Below are positions 8,838-16,642 of a DNA stretch of 64,000 bases, piece after piece. This DNA comes from Bog-756 sp963713625 (GTDB lineage Bacteria > Actinomycetota > Acidimicrobiia > Acidimicrobiales > RAAP-2). The notes under the pieces are model-generated. The model was not told the origin of the DNA and made no database searches. It saw nothing but the letters and a program-made list of their open reading frames with translations. Made by a program: the position numbers and the translations under genes. The DNA is taken from NCBI GenBank assembly GCA_963713625.1, contig CAVQMN010000008.1, positions 248,001 to 312,000 of the forward strand. The letters run 5' to 3'. How positions within the stretch are numbered: position 1 is the first letter of the stretch; the number at the start of each line of letters is the position of its first letter.

Positions 8838-9298
8838 CCGCAGTCCCTCGACCGGCACGATGCTTGCGGGTGGAGTGCCGCGACGCTCACTCTGGAAGTA
8901 GGCGGAGGAGGATTCTCCCAGAGATCCGGTCGAGGGACTGCGCATGGGCCAGACTCGCTCGATGTGCACGTCCTGGCGGGCGACGGCGGCGAGTCCCGAT
9001 TCGAAGGGTGTCGGCCGACGGCACTGGTCGGTCCGCACGCCGGGGACCGGCGTCGGGAACGGTGCCGTCGAGGTGGAGATGGTGCGGATGCCGGCCCGGT
9101 CACCGGATGGGTCGGAGCCTGCCGCGGCCCCGGCGGGGTGGTCAGGGCTGATGCGGGCGGCATCGATGGGCGCGGCGCGGTCGGAATCAGTCGGCCCGGG
9201 GCGATGGACGGCCAAGACGGCGGGGCCCACCGGTGGTGCGGGGACGGTACTGAGCACGACATGGCTGTTGGGAACGACATGGAGGCGCACCGGGTCAC
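8838..9298 (-). other. 461-base mraZ-rsmH interval, no confident gene
   Basis: No independent gene is convincing here. The rsmH frame is open across it from a GTG at 9290, giving an Arg/Pro/Ser/Thr-rich translation with weaker G/C preference at third codon positions than the flanking genes. A second frame starting at GTG 9298 is also open but has an unnatural Ser/Pro/Arg composition. The stretch could be a leader, an N-terminal extension of RsmH, or a decayed gene. Confidence 0.5.
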
Positions 9299-9718
9299 TC
9301 AGCCGTCGTCGCCCTGGGTAAGTCGTTCCTCCTCGGGCAGGACCTTCTGGTCCCAGGTCTCCCGATTCCACAGCTCCACCCGGTCGATCGCTCCGAGGAC
9401 CAGGACGTCCCCCACCAGCCCGGCGTACTCCCGGAGCCGTGAGGGGATGGCCATCCGTCCCTGCCGATCGATCTCCAGTTCGTGTGACGTCGAGGCCCAC
9501 AGCCGCACCAGGTTGCGGTCGCTCTTCCCCGTGGTCGCTCGTTCCAGCATGCTCTCCATCTGCAGTTCGAACTGGTCGGGAGTCCACAGCGACAAGCACC
9601 CGTCCTGGTACTCGGTCAAGTAGCCGCCGTGTTCGAACGGGGCGCGGAACTTCGACGGGAGGATGACCCTTCCCTTGTCGTCGAGCGAATGCTCGTACCT
9701 GCCGAAGAACCGTGCCAC
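9299..9718 (-). CDS. mraZ: MraZ, transcriptional regulator of the dcw cluster
   Basis: 139 residues containing two SpoVT-AbrB-like halves: FFGRYEHSLDDKGRVILPSK at the N-terminus and ELEIDRQGRMAIPSRLREY in the second half, the standard MraZ layout. MraZ binds short direct repeats in its own promoter and controls the dcw operon. The GTG start is chosen because GGGAG lies upstream at a suitable distance; a TTG six codons earlier is the alternative. It is the first gene of the cluster, directly downstream of the repeat-bearing promoter at 9777-9827. Confidence 0.93.
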   Translation of the reverse strand: MARFFGRYEHSLDDKGRVILPSKFRAPFEHGGYLTEYQDGCLSLWTPDQFELQMESMLERATTGKSDRNLVRLWASTSHELEIDRQGRMAIPSRLREYAGLVGDVLVLGAIDRVELWNRETWDQKVLPEEERLTQGDDG

Positions 9719-9776
9719 TGGTGATTGCTCCCACAATGCTCCCCGCAGTGCCCGGAACCCGACTGTTCAGGCCCCT

Positions 9777-9827
9777 CCCTTTCACACCACTTTGCGCCAC
9801 TTTACGCCCCTCACCCCCACCGGTCAA
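9777..9827 (-). promoter_or_regulatory. mraZ promoter with MraZ-box repeats
   Basis: On the minus strand there is a -35 TTGACC (9822-9827), a 17-base spacer and a -10 TAAAGT (9799-9804). Two copies of AAAGTGG occur with a 10-base period (9797-9803 and 9787-9793), the first overlapping the -10, and a degenerate AAAGGG follows at 9777-9782. AAAGTGK repeats spaced by about one helical turn are the published MraZ operator in Mycoplasma, so this looks like the autoregulatory site of the dcw cluster. Confidence 0.75.
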
Positions 9828-9859
9828 CCACTCGCGACCACTCGGGACCAAACGGCGCC

Positions 9860-9947
9860 ACGGTGCGGGGACAGGAACGGCACGGTGCGGGGACAGGAAC
9901 GGCACGGGGCGGGGACAGGAAAGGCGTGGCCGGAACAGGAAAGGCGG
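9860..9947. repeat. 22-bp tandem repeat upstream of the mraZ promoter
   Basis: Units at 9860-9881 and 9882-9903 are identical; 9904-9925 and 9926-9947 are progressively degenerate. The shared core is GCGGGGACAGGAA. The repeats lie in the non-coding stretch between the mraZ promoter and the lipoate ligase-like gene. No protein-coding signal is seen in them. Confidence 0.8.
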
Positions 9948-10026
9948 GGCGGAGACCGCACCAATGGCCGTGCCGGGTGGGCGCCGCTCCCGGGTGGTGG
10001 CGGGCGTGTTCAGGCGGTGGGGCGCA

Positions 10027-10146
10027 GGGGGGCCGGGCGCCACGTCACCGGCTGGGCGCCGGGGGGCCGGGCGCCACGTCACCGGCCGGGCGCCGGTCCG
10101 GCAACCGGTCAGGGCAGGGAAGCCGTCACGTCAGGGCAGGGAAGCC
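10027..10146. repeat. GC-rich direct repeats at the 3' end of the lipoate ligase-like gene
   Basis: A 34-base unit occurs at 10027-10060 and 10061-10094 with a single mismatch. A 17-base unit beginning GTCAGGGCAGGGAAGCC occurs at 10108-10124 and 10130-10146. The second 17-base copy covers the stop codon of the gene ending at 10131, so the copy at 10108 looks like a duplication of that gene's 3' end. Together with the 22-bp array, the 9830-10130 interval is repeat-rich spacer with no visible gene. Confidence 0.8.
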
Positions 10147-10844
10147 GCCAGGGAGGCGACGACATCCTCTCCCCGGATGGGACCGCGGCCGGCCCGCTCA
10201 CTGAGGTCCGACACCCCGGCCGCGGCCGAGCCGAGACCGACGGTCGCCGCTTCCCGTTCCGGCTCGGACATGGCCAACACGCCGACCAGGCGGGCGGCAT
10301 CGAAGTGCAGATAACAGGCTCCGTGGAACCATGCGCCCTGGCGGTTCCTCCGCTGGGCCAGACCCACCACCTTGCGCCCGTCGGCCGTGACCACCTCACC
10401 GGTCCCCACGCCGCCGAAGCAGACCGTTGCCGCCCAGCGGGTACACGGCAGGGAGCCGTGGCGGTGGGCGGACACCCCGGTGATCCCCGACCGACCGAGG
10501 GCATCGGCCCAGACATCCCCCAGCCAGTCGAAGGCACGAGCCACGTCATCCCGCGACAACGGATCGCCGGTCGGCACCCAGACGTCGATCCACACCGGGT
10601 CTGACGGTGTGACCAACACGGCCCCACCACCGGACCTCCGCCGGGCCACCGAAATCCCGTCCGCGGCCGCCCGGGCCGCATCGACGACGGACTCGGGTTG
10701 GGTGGAGCCGAGCACCACGGCCGTCTCGGTCGCATGACAGACGGCAACGGCCCGCCGGCCCGGATGGGCGAGGACTCCCGGCCATCCCTGATGCAGGGCG
10801 GTCGCGGTTCCCGTCCGCTCCTCCAACCTCCACCCACCTGCCAT
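10131..10844 (-). CDS. Lipoate-protein ligase A / octanoyltransferase-like protein
   Basis: About 237 residues. The motif RRRSGGGAVLV near residue 65 and KVVGLAQRRNRQGAWFHGA further on match the BPL_LplA_LipB fold, in which the glycine-rich loop binds lipoyl or octanoyl adenylate and the lysine is catalytic. The histidine-rich segment that normally follows the first motif in LplA is replaced by TPSDPVWIDVWVP, so the substrate is uncertain. It is not next to lipA or lipB. The ATG at 10844 has GGGAG upstream; longer frames to 11069 look non-coding. Confidence 0.65.
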   Translation of the reverse strand: MAGGWRLEERTGTATALHQGWPGVLAHPGRRAVAVCHATETAVVLGSTQPESVVDAARAAADGISVARRRSGGGAVLVTPSDPVWIDVWVPTGDPLSRDDVARAFDWLGDVWADALGRSGITGVSAHRHGSLPCTRWAATVCFGGVGTGEVVTADGRKVVGLAQRRNRQGAWFHGACYLHFDAARLVGVLAMSEPEREAATVGLGSAAAGVSDLSERAGRGPIRGEDVVASLAASLP

Positions 10845-10894
10845 CCGGCCATGCTCCCATCCCCGGGGGCCGGCCGTTCTCGGTCCGTCGGAGT

Positions 10895-11509
10895 TCAGGC
10901 TGTCATCGGCACCCGGTGACTGCCCGCCGCGCCCAGGTAGGTGTCCCAGTCCTCGCTGCCGCCGCCGCACAGCGCCAACAGCTGGACCCGATGGCGGGGC
11001 GCAGCCGGGACCGAACGGAGGATCATCCCCACCTCGTGGGGCAGGCGGTCCTCCTTGCGCGTGTTGCACCGCCTGCAGGCGGCCACCACGTTCTCCCAGG
11101 TGTGGGGCCCGCCCTTGCTACGCGGAATCACGTGGTCGAGGTTCTCGGCCGCGGACCCGCAGTACTGGCACCGCGAACCGTCCCGGGCGAAGACCGTTCG
11201 CCGGTTCACCGCCACCCGATAGTGCCGAGGTATCTGCACATACCGCACCAACCGGACCACGGAAGGCTCGGGAACCGACAGCCGCTCGGCCCGGAACACA
11301 CGCTCCGTGGTATGGACGAGCTCGGCTTTGGTATCGAGCACCAACAAGACGGCCCGTCGGGACGACACGATGCCCAGTGGCTCGAACGTGGCGTTGAGGA
11401 CCAACGCCCGTCGGGACGGAGACATCGGAGATCGCACCGGTTCGGATGCGTCGGAAGCCGCCCTCTTGGAGGTTGCCGTTGTGGCCGCGAGCTTCGATCG
11501 CTGATCCAT
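10895..11509 (-). CDS. HNH endonuclease family protein
   Basis: About 204 residues. It carries the motif FARDGSRCQYCG, then LDHVIPRSKGG and NVVAACRRCNTRK: two CxxC pairs binding zinc plus the DH...N core of an HNH nuclease. The segment RALVLNATFEPLGIVSSRRAV before it is typical of the widespread actinobacterial single-domain HNH proteins, whose role is unknown. The ATG at 11509 fits a leaderless transcript because TAATTT lies 8 bases upstream; an internal ATG at MSPSRRALVLNA (about 11425) gives the family's more usual length. Confidence 0.8.
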   Translation of the reverse strand: MDQRSKLAATTATSKRAASDASEPVRSPMSPSRRALVLNATFEPLGIVSSRRAVLLVLDTKAELVHTTERVFRAERLSVPEPSVVRLVRYVQIPRHYRVAVNRRTVFARDGSRCQYCGSAAENLDHVIPRSKGGPHTWENVVAACRRCNTRKEDRLPHEVGMILRSVPAAPRHRVQLLALCGGGSEDWDTYLGAAGSHRVPMTA

Positions 11510-11517
11510 CGATCCGA

Positions 11518-11523
11518 AAATTA
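11518..11523 (-). promoter_or_regulatory. Candidate leaderless -10 element of the HNH gene
   Basis: TAATTT on the minus strand, ending 8 bases before the ATG at 11509. It overlaps the stop codon of the preceding small gene. No clear -35 is visible, as is common for leaderless actinobacterial promoters. Confidence 0.45.
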
Positions 11524-11865
11524 GCCTGAGTGGGTCGCATCCAGGCGACCGGTCGGGGATTCGACAGGCCGTTCCCTGTCGCCTCTCCCGCCGTGTCGGG
11601 CGGTGGACCGGCACCACTCCAGGTAGGAGATCACGTCAGACGGCTCCGGAGTGGCGTCCGGTCTCCCGTAGGCGGTGACCATCCGGAACGCCCACAGTTG
11701 CGGGTCAGGAAGGGGGAGGCGAGGGGAGGACCACCACCAACCCGGTGCGGCCAGGCGTCGGACCGCGCCGATGGCGGCCCACCAGAGGTCCGGGCGGCGC
11801 AACACCGCCCTGACCATCACCCGCGTGCTGTCGGACGAGAGCCCGGCCGGACCTGATGACGTCAT
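11521..11865 (-). CDS. Conserved-looking small hypothetical protein
   Basis: 114 residues, not recognised. Its natural composition (VLRRPDLWWAAIGAVRRL, then WAFRMVTAYG and DVISYLEWCRS) and the ATGA overlap with the stop of the ROK kinase argue that it is real. It has no signal peptide, no metal-binding motif and at most one weakly hydrophobic patch. The aromatic-rich middle (GWWWSSPRLPLPDPQLW) is notable. Coupling to the kinase suggests co-expression, but nothing visible links their functions. Confidence 0.6.
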   Translation of the reverse strand: MTSSGPAGLSSDSTRVMVRAVLRRPDLWWAAIGAVRRLAAPGWWWSSPRLPLPDPQLWAFRMVTAYGRPDATPEPSDVISYLEWCRSTARHGGRGDRERPVESPTGRLDATHSG

Positions 11866-12845
11866 GGCCCGCTCCTGGCCGCAGTAGCGTCAACCAGGGC
11901 CCGGCGGCCCACGGCCGCGGCACCGACCAACGGGCCGTCGGCACCCAGTCCGGCCGGGATGATACGGGTCGATTTCGAGAAGTCGAGTCGCGCCCGTCGT
12001 TCGATCTCCTCCTGGGCGGCATCGAAGAACGGAGCCGCGAACCCGAGGGCCACGGACCCCGCCACCACGGCCAACTCCAGGTCCAACAGGTTGGCGACCG
12101 AGGCCACGGCTCGACCGGTGAGCATCCCCGCCCGGCGACGGACCGCGGCAGAGGCCGCGGATGCCGGACGACCGGTCACCGTCTCGATGGACAGTCCGGA
12201 CGCCTCGGCCTCGAGGCACCCCTGGCCCCCACAGACGCAGGCCCGCCCGTCCGGTTCGACCACCACGTGCCCGATGTGCCCGGCATTGCCCCAGGTCCCG
12301 TCGAGCAGATGGCCGTCGAGCACGATGCCACCTCCGATGCCGGTGGACACCACCATGGCCAGGTAGTTGTGGACCCCCTGGGCCGCGCCGAGCCAACCCT
12401 CACCGAGCGCCAGCGCCTTGGCATCGTTGTCGACGGCCACCAAGAGGCCGGTGTGCGCGGCCAGCCGACGGCGCAACGGAAACTCCCGCCACGCCCCGAT
12501 GTTGAGCGGCGACACCGACTCCCCGCCCGGCAGCATGGGCCCGCCACATCCGACACCGCAGATGTCAGGGGCCGAGACCGCGTGCGATCTGACCCGGTCC
12601 ACCAGCCTGGTCAAGGCGCCGAACACCGTTTCCGGCTCATCGGTCCTCGGGGTGGCCACGTGTTCGGCAGCCAGGACCGCCCCGCCGCCGTCGACCACCG
12701 CCGCGGCCATCTTGGTCCCGCCGACGTCCACGGCCAACACGGTGGCACCGTCTCCGCCCGGCGCAGACCCGTTCTCCCCCGGCCGGGACCGACCCTCGGG
12801 AGCGGCGGCGATCAAGGGGTCAGTCGTCGCGGTGGAAGCGGCCAC
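11862..12845 (-). CDS. ROK family sugar kinase (glucokinase-like)
   Basis: About 327 residues. The ATP phosphate loop is AVDVGGTKMAAAVVDG, the catalytic region VDNDAKALALGE is followed by STGIGGGIVLDG, and the ROK zinc motif is present as GHVVVEPDGRACVCGGQGCLE. These features fit a cytoplasmic glucokinase that makes glucose 6-phosphate, although fructokinase or ManNAc kinase activity cannot be told apart. There is no N-terminal helix-turn-helix, so it is a kinase rather than a ROK repressor. The GTG start overlaps the DUF3040 gene by 26 bases; a later start is possible. Confidence 0.85.
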   Translation of the reverse strand: MAASTATTDPLIAAAPEGRSRPGENGSAPGGDGATVLAVDVGGTKMAAAVVDGGGAVLAAEHVATPRTDEPETVFGALTRLVDRVRSHAVSAPDICGVGCGGPMLPGGESVSPLNIGAWREFPLRRRLAAHTGLLVAVDNDAKALALGEGWLGAAQGVHNYLAMVVSTGIGGGIVLDGHLLDGTWGNAGHIGHVVVEPDGRACVCGGQGCLEAEASGLSIETVTGRPASAASAAVRRRAGMLTGRAVASVANLLDLELAVVAGSVALGFAAPFFDAAQEEIERRARLDFSKSTRIIPAGLGADGPLVGAAAVGRRALVDATAARSGP

Positions 12846-13194
12846 GGATCCAGTCGCGTGGATCGTGGACGGTGTTGCTCAGATTTCGGCTGTGCAGCGA
12901 TCGCGAGATGTCGTCGATGCCCGCCTTGCCCATCCGCCGGGCGTTGTTGGCGAAGACCACTCCGGAGAGGAACATCACCACGACCCCGGCGAAGCCCAGG
13001 ACCACCGAACGCGAGAAGGTGAAGAACATGAAGACCAGGGCGGCGACGAACACCAGCGCCGACCAGATGCAGTACCTGCCGGCGTGCCGGTAGACCGTCT
13101 CCGAGCGGACCCGCTCCGCGAAATCCGGATCCTCCTGGTAGAGGGATTGTTCTAGCTCGTGAAGTATGCGTTGTTCGTGTTCAGAGAGCGGCAC
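12820..13194 (-). CDS. DUF3040 membrane protein
   Basis: 124 residues beginning PLSEHEQRILHELEQSLYQE, the signature of the actinobacterial DUF3040 family, followed by two adjacent membrane helices (about 42-60 and 64-82) and a basic, charged tail. The function of the family is unknown. The GTG start is chosen for the ribosome site GAGGAGA seven bases upstream. Its 3' end overlaps the ROK kinase gene. Confidence 0.85.
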   Translation of the reverse strand: MPLSEHEQRILHELEQSLYQEDPDFAERVRSETVYRHAGRYCIWSALVFVAALVFMFFTFSRSVVLGFAGVVVMFLSGVVFANNARRMGKAGIDDISRSLHSRNLSNTVHDPRDWIRGRFHRDD

Positions 13195-13362
13195 GAGCTC
13201 GTCTCCTCGCTCCGGTGGCAATCAGCCAACTCATCCTCGCGCAACCCCCACTCGAAAACACTGCACAACCACCCGAACCTGCACAACCGGCTCCGGTTCT
13301 CTTTACCGAATCCGACCGTTGACCAGGCACCGCCACCATATTACAAGGTGGCCGCTCGTTCA
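13195..13362 (-). promoter_or_regulatory. AT-richer DUF3040 upstream region with repeats
   Basis: This spacer between dinB and the DUF3040 gene is noticeably less GC-rich than its surroundings. On the minus strand it holds TAATAT and, further down, TAAAGA as possible -10 elements. Two copies of CTGCACAACC lie at 13261-13270 and 13279-13288, and an inverted repeat AACCGG-CT-CCGGTT lies at 13285-13298. These suggest an operator for an unknown regulator. No LexA operator is seen, although dinB is next door. Confidence 0.4.
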
Positions 13363-14850
13363 TCATCCCGTTTCCGGAGGCTGGGCCGAACCCGGACCCC
13401 ACTGGGCCTCTCCCCGCCGCCGGATCCGGAGCCCATCCGCCCCGACCAGGGACGCTGGCCCCACCGACGACCCCCCGTAGCGGGCCCGGATGGCGTCGAC
13501 AGCAGCCGTCACCGGGCCCCAGGAGCGCTGGATCTGCTCGGCGTGGTCATCCGCCCGGAGCATCGGGTCATCGGATCCCACCCCGGCCGGCCTTTGCCCG
13601 CCGGCTTCACCCGGCACCGCCCCGGGTGACCAGGGTGGCCCGTCGGTGGCGTCGGCTTCTCTCCGCCCGTCCTCACCCGGCTCGACGGACCCCAGGTCGA
13701 GGCTCAGCTGCGTGCCGCCCTCGTCACGGCCGAAGCCCGACAGGCTGACCCCGAGGAGGCGGACCCCCGACCTCAGGTCGACCGAGTCCAGCAGGGCGGC
13801 GGCCACCGCGCCGATGGCCGGTGTGGCATCGATGGGCGAACCCATGGTGTGGGAACGGGTGATGAGGGAGAAGTCGCCGAACCTGATCTTCACACTGATG
13901 GTTCGGGCGGCAAGATCGGCCCGACGGAGCGCGGTGGCCGAGGCGTCCACCATGCGCACCAGGTGCTGATGCAGCTCGGCGAAGTCCCAGAGGTCGGAGC
14001 CGAAGGTCTCCTCGTGGCCGATCGACTTGGCCGCCTGGTCGGGCACCACCGGGCGCGGGTCGTGGCCGCGGGACAGGGCCGCCAGATGCGCTCCCTGGGC
14101 CGTACCCAGATACCGCTCGAGGGCACCCGGAGCCAGGGCGGCGATGTCTCCGACCGTGTTGATCCCGAGCGCCGTCAGCCGTCGACCGGTGACCGGTCCG
14201 ACTCCCCACAGGGCGCGCACCGGCAGCGGATGGAGGAACTCGAGCTCCCCGTCGGGAGGGACCACCACCACGCCCGGGCCCGGGGTGATCCCGGCCCGAT
14301 CGGCCACCGGCTTGGCCGCCTTCGACGCCAGTTTGGCCATGAGCTTGGAACGTCCGACACCGACCGAGCAGGTCAACTCGAGCTCCTCGGACACCCTGCG
14401 TCGAATCGACCGGGCGATGGTCACGCCCCCGCCGAGCAGCTGCCGCGAACCGGTCACGTCCAAAAAGGCCTCGTCGAGTGAGATGCCCTCGACCAGAGGA
14501 GTGACCGATTGGAAGATGTCGTGCAGTTTCCTGCTCTCTTCCATATAGCGGTGGAAGCGCCCGTCCACGAACACCGCCGACGGGCACAGGCGGCGGGCCA
14601 TGGAGGACGGCATGGCCGAGTGGACCCCGAACCTCCGGGCCTCATAGGTGCAGGCGGCGACCACACCTCGATTTCCGGAACCACCGACGATCACGGGCAG
14701 ACCGGCGAGGGACGGATCGTCGAGTACCTCCACGGAGGCAAAGAACGCGTCCATGTCCACATGGAGAATGACCCGATCGGAACGAGCGCCACCGTCGGTC
14801 ACGGTCGGCCCCGCACCCCCGACCGATCCACCCCCCGACTCCTCACCCAC
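13363..14850 (-). CDS. dinB: DNA polymerase IV (Y-family translesion polymerase)
   Basis: About 495 residues. Catalytic motifs ILHVDMDAFFASVEVL and EGISLDEAFLDVTG supply the metal-binding acidic residues. SVGVGRSKLMAKLASKAAKP and the helix-hairpin-helix GVGPVTGRRLTALGI follow, then the little-finger domain. The sequence TQLSLDLG near residue 400 resembles a beta-clamp-binding motif. A further tail of about 90 residues containing IRARYGGSSVGPASLVG is typical of actinobacterial DinB2-like enzymes. The start overlaps the PIG-L gene by 8 bases; a GTG 16 codons downstream is an alternative. No SOS operator is visible at the gene. Confidence 0.9.
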   Translation of the reverse strand: MGEESGGGSVGGAGPTVTDGGARSDRVILHVDMDAFFASVEVLDDPSLAGLPVIVGGSGNRGVVAACTYEARRFGVHSAMPSSMARRLCPSAVFVDGRFHRYMEESRKLHDIFQSVTPLVEGISLDEAFLDVTGSRQLLGGGVTIARSIRRRVSEELELTCSVGVGRSKLMAKLASKAAKPVADRAGITPGPGVVVVPPDGELEFLHPLPVRALWGVGPVTGRRLTALGINTVGDIAALAPGALERYLGTAQGAHLAALSRGHDPRPVVPDQAAKSIGHEETFGSDLWDFAELHQHLVRMVDASATALRRADLAARTISVKIRFGDFSLITRSHTMGSPIDATPAIGAVAAALLDSVDLRSGVRLLGVSLSGFGRDEGGTQLSLDLGSVEPGEDGRREADATDGPPWSPGAVPGEAGGQRPAGVGSDDPMLRADDHAEQIQRSWGPVTAAVDAIRARYGGSSVGPASLVGADGLRIRRRGEAQWGPGSAQPPETG

Positions 14851-15553
14851 CGAGGCGCAACCTCCGGAACCCCTCGGCGTAGGCCACGCCGGCTTGGCGA
14901 CCGGCGTCCTCCGCCCCCAGCCTGACGGCCGTCGACGCCCATTCCACCCCGTCGGGGAACTGGCTCCGATGGCAGGCCACCGCTTCGCCCTTGATGTCGA
15001 CCGCAGCCGAGATGTCCACCCAGACGTCCGGTTCGAGCGTTCCCGACAGCAGCACCGTCTGCACCTGGTGGGCCGGACCGGCGTCGGGGAAGTAGTGCGG
15101 GAGAGAGGCCGCCGGTGCCACCGCGTCCAGCACCGCCCATCCGGTCAGGCGGTGATCGCGGTGATTGAAGTACTCCTGCCCGAAGAAGACAGCCGTCGGG
15201 TCGGGGCAGAGGACGATCTCGGGTCGGAGCCGCCGGACCGCAGCCACCAACGCCTCACGGAACGTCCCGTCGTCGACCAACTCACCATCGGGGTAGTTGA
15301 GCCACTCCTGACCGGCCACACCCAGCAGGTCGCCTGCCGCGCCGGCCTCGGCCACCCGTTGGGCAACGAGCTGGCCAGGGTCGATCGACGGGTCGCGTGA
15401 TCCTTTGCCGCCATCTGTGCACAACAACACGGTGATCTCACAACCCGCCTTGGCCCACACCGCCATGGTGCCGCCGCACGAAACGTCGGGATCGTCGGGG
15501 TGGGCATAGATGGCCAGTGCCCGGGCGGGCACATCGGCCAGGAGATCGGCCAC
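14843..15553 (-). CDS. PIG-L/LmbE family deacetylase
   Basis: 236 residues with the zinc-binding motif YAHPDDPDVSCGG at the N-terminus and the partner histidines in YFNHRDHRLTG, as in MshB and Mca. Such enzymes remove acyl groups from N-acylated sugars, including mycothiol precursors and conjugates. The substrate cannot be told from sequence; no other mycothiol gene is nearby. It lies 3 bases after nrdR and overlaps dinB, so it is probably part of the same transcript. Confidence 0.85.
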   Translation of the reverse strand: MADLLADVPARALAIYAHPDDPDVSCGGTMAVWAKAGCEITVLLCTDGGKGSRDPSIDPGQLVAQRVAEAGAAGDLLGVAGQEWLNYPDGELVDDGTFREALVAAVRRLRPEIVLCPDPTAVFFGQEYFNHRDHRLTGWAVLDAVAPAASLPHYFPDAGPAHQVQTVLLSGTLEPDVWVDISAAVDIKGEAVACHRSQFPDGVEWASTAVRLGAEDAGRQAGVAYAEGFRRLRLGG

Positions 15554-15556
15554 GGT

Positions 15557-16030
15557 CTATCCGTCCTGACCTTTCGGGGCCGTCGTCTTGGTCAACAGCC
15601 CGACCTCACGCCGGAAATCGTCAACACCCTCGAAGCCCTTGTACACACTGGCGAAGCGGAGATAGGCCACTTCGTCGACGACGCGGAGATGCTCCAGCAC
15701 GGCCAGGCCGACCTGCTCGGAGGTGGGCTCCGATCCGTCTTCACGGAGTTCGTCCTCGACTTCGCGCGCCACCACTTCGAGTTGCGCCTCCGACACGGGT
15801 CGGTTTTTCGTGGCCGCCCGCAGACCGTCGATCACCTTTCCCCGATCGAATGCCTGGCGTGCGCCCGAGCGCTTGATGACCATCAACGGGATCTCGTCGA
15901 TCCGCTCGAAGGTGGTGTACCGCTGCCCACATCCGGCGCATTCCCGACGCCGTCTGATGGCTGCACCGTCCTCGGCCATACGCGAATCGACCACCCGGTC
16001 GTCGTCAGCAAGGCACCAAGGACAACGCAC
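15557..16030 (-). CDS. nrdR: NrdR, repressor of ribonucleotide reductase genes
   Basis: 157 residues. The N-terminal zinc ribbon has MRCPWC and RECAGCGQRYTTFERI, followed by the ATP-cone region VIKRSGARQAFDRGKVIDGL. NrdR senses ATP/dATP and represses nrd operons. The position next to a LysM protein and lexA copies the mycobacterial order Rv2718c-Rv2719c-Rv2720. The GTG start has TAGCCT 6 bases upstream, so it is probably translated from a leaderless transcript. Confidence 0.95.
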   Translation of the reverse strand: MRCPWCLADDDRVVDSRMAEDGAAIRRRRECAGCGQRYTTFERIDEIPLMVIKRSGARQAFDRGKVIDGLRAATKNRPVSEAQLEVVAREVEDELREDGSEPTSEQVGLAVLEHLRVVDEVAYLRFASVYKGFEGVDDFRREVGLLTKTTAPKGQDG

Positions 16031-16036
16031 GACATG

Positions 16037-16042
16037 AGGCTA
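16037..16042 (-). promoter_or_regulatory. Candidate leaderless -10 element of nrdR
   Basis: TAGCCT on the minus strand ends 6 bases before the GTG start at 16030. It matches the TANNNT pattern seen before several other genes in the window. No convincing -35 was found. Confidence 0.5.
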
Positions 16043-16097
16043 GTGCCCAACCCTTGGGCCCACGCCGTCAGCCGCTCGACGTCCGGGGGCCGCCCGG

Positions 16098-16601
16098 TCA
16101 GGGTAGGACGATCCGCTCTCCGGGCCTCACCGACTCCGACCCGGTCTGTCGGGCCAGCTTGGCCACCAGGGGCCGGGGGTCCGCCGCCGGCTTCAGCCGC
16201 TCGGCGATCGACCACAGGGAATCGCCCGGCTGCACCGTGTAGACGAAGGGGCCCCGGTTCTCCGCCAGAGCGGAACCGGTGGGGTGGGAGTAGCCACCGG
16301 TCCCGCTCAGCGGAAGAGCAAGTGCGATCAGCAGAAGGCCGAGGACGGCCAGCACCGTCCGCCGGCGACGGACCTCGGGCGAGACCCGCCGCCGCTTCGG
16401 CCCGGGCTGCCGCCTGTTCGGGACCACGACGAGTCGCCTGTCGGGGACCACGGTCAGAGGCGGGCCCCATGGCGCCGCCGACTCCCCGCCGCCGACGGGC
16501 ACCGCCGCTCCGGCCGGGCCGAGCAGCCGGGCGTCCCGCCTCGCCGGCACGCTCGTCGGCAAGTCGTCGAGCTCGGGCCGGTCGAGCCAGGTGACCGTCA
16601 T
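16098..16601 (-). CDS. LysM membrane protein, SOS-linked (ChiZ/Rv2719c-like position)
   Basis: 167 residues: a basic, proline-rich cytoplasmic region, one membrane helix (about 84-102) and one C-terminal LysM domain (YTVQPGDSLWSIAERL to the end) that would bind peptidoglycan outside the membrane. It lies between nrdR and lexA and is divergent from lexA, exactly like mycobacterial Rv2719c (ChiZ), an SOS-induced protein that inhibits division; YneA and DivS play comparable roles in other Gram-positives. Two LexA operators lie close upstream, so induction by DNA damage is likely. The ATG has GAGG upstream. Confidence 0.8.
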   Translation of the reverse strand: MTVTWLDRPELDDLPTSVPARRDARLLGPAGAAVPVGGGESAAPWGPPLTVVPDRRLVVVPNRRQPGPKRRRVSPEVRRRRTVLAVLGLLLIALALPLSGTGGYSHPTGSALAENRGPFVYTVQPGDSLWSIAERLKPAADPRPLVAKLARQTGSESVRPGERIVLP

Positions 16602-16642
16602 GATCCCGACCTCGGCATCGCCTGCTCGGGAGATTGGTCCAT

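Noticed and set aside
7842..10082. A 746-codon open frame on the minus strand running through rsmH, the mraZ gene and the spacer repeats.
   Set aside because: It crosses the well-supported mraZ gene in another frame; only the rsmH end is family-like. The upper part is a shadow of GC-rich DNA.
13195..13362. LexA operator near dinB.
   Set aside because: No CGAAC-N4-GTTCG-like site is found here or before the dinB start; the inverted repeat AACCGG-CT-CCGGTT does not fit the LexA pattern.
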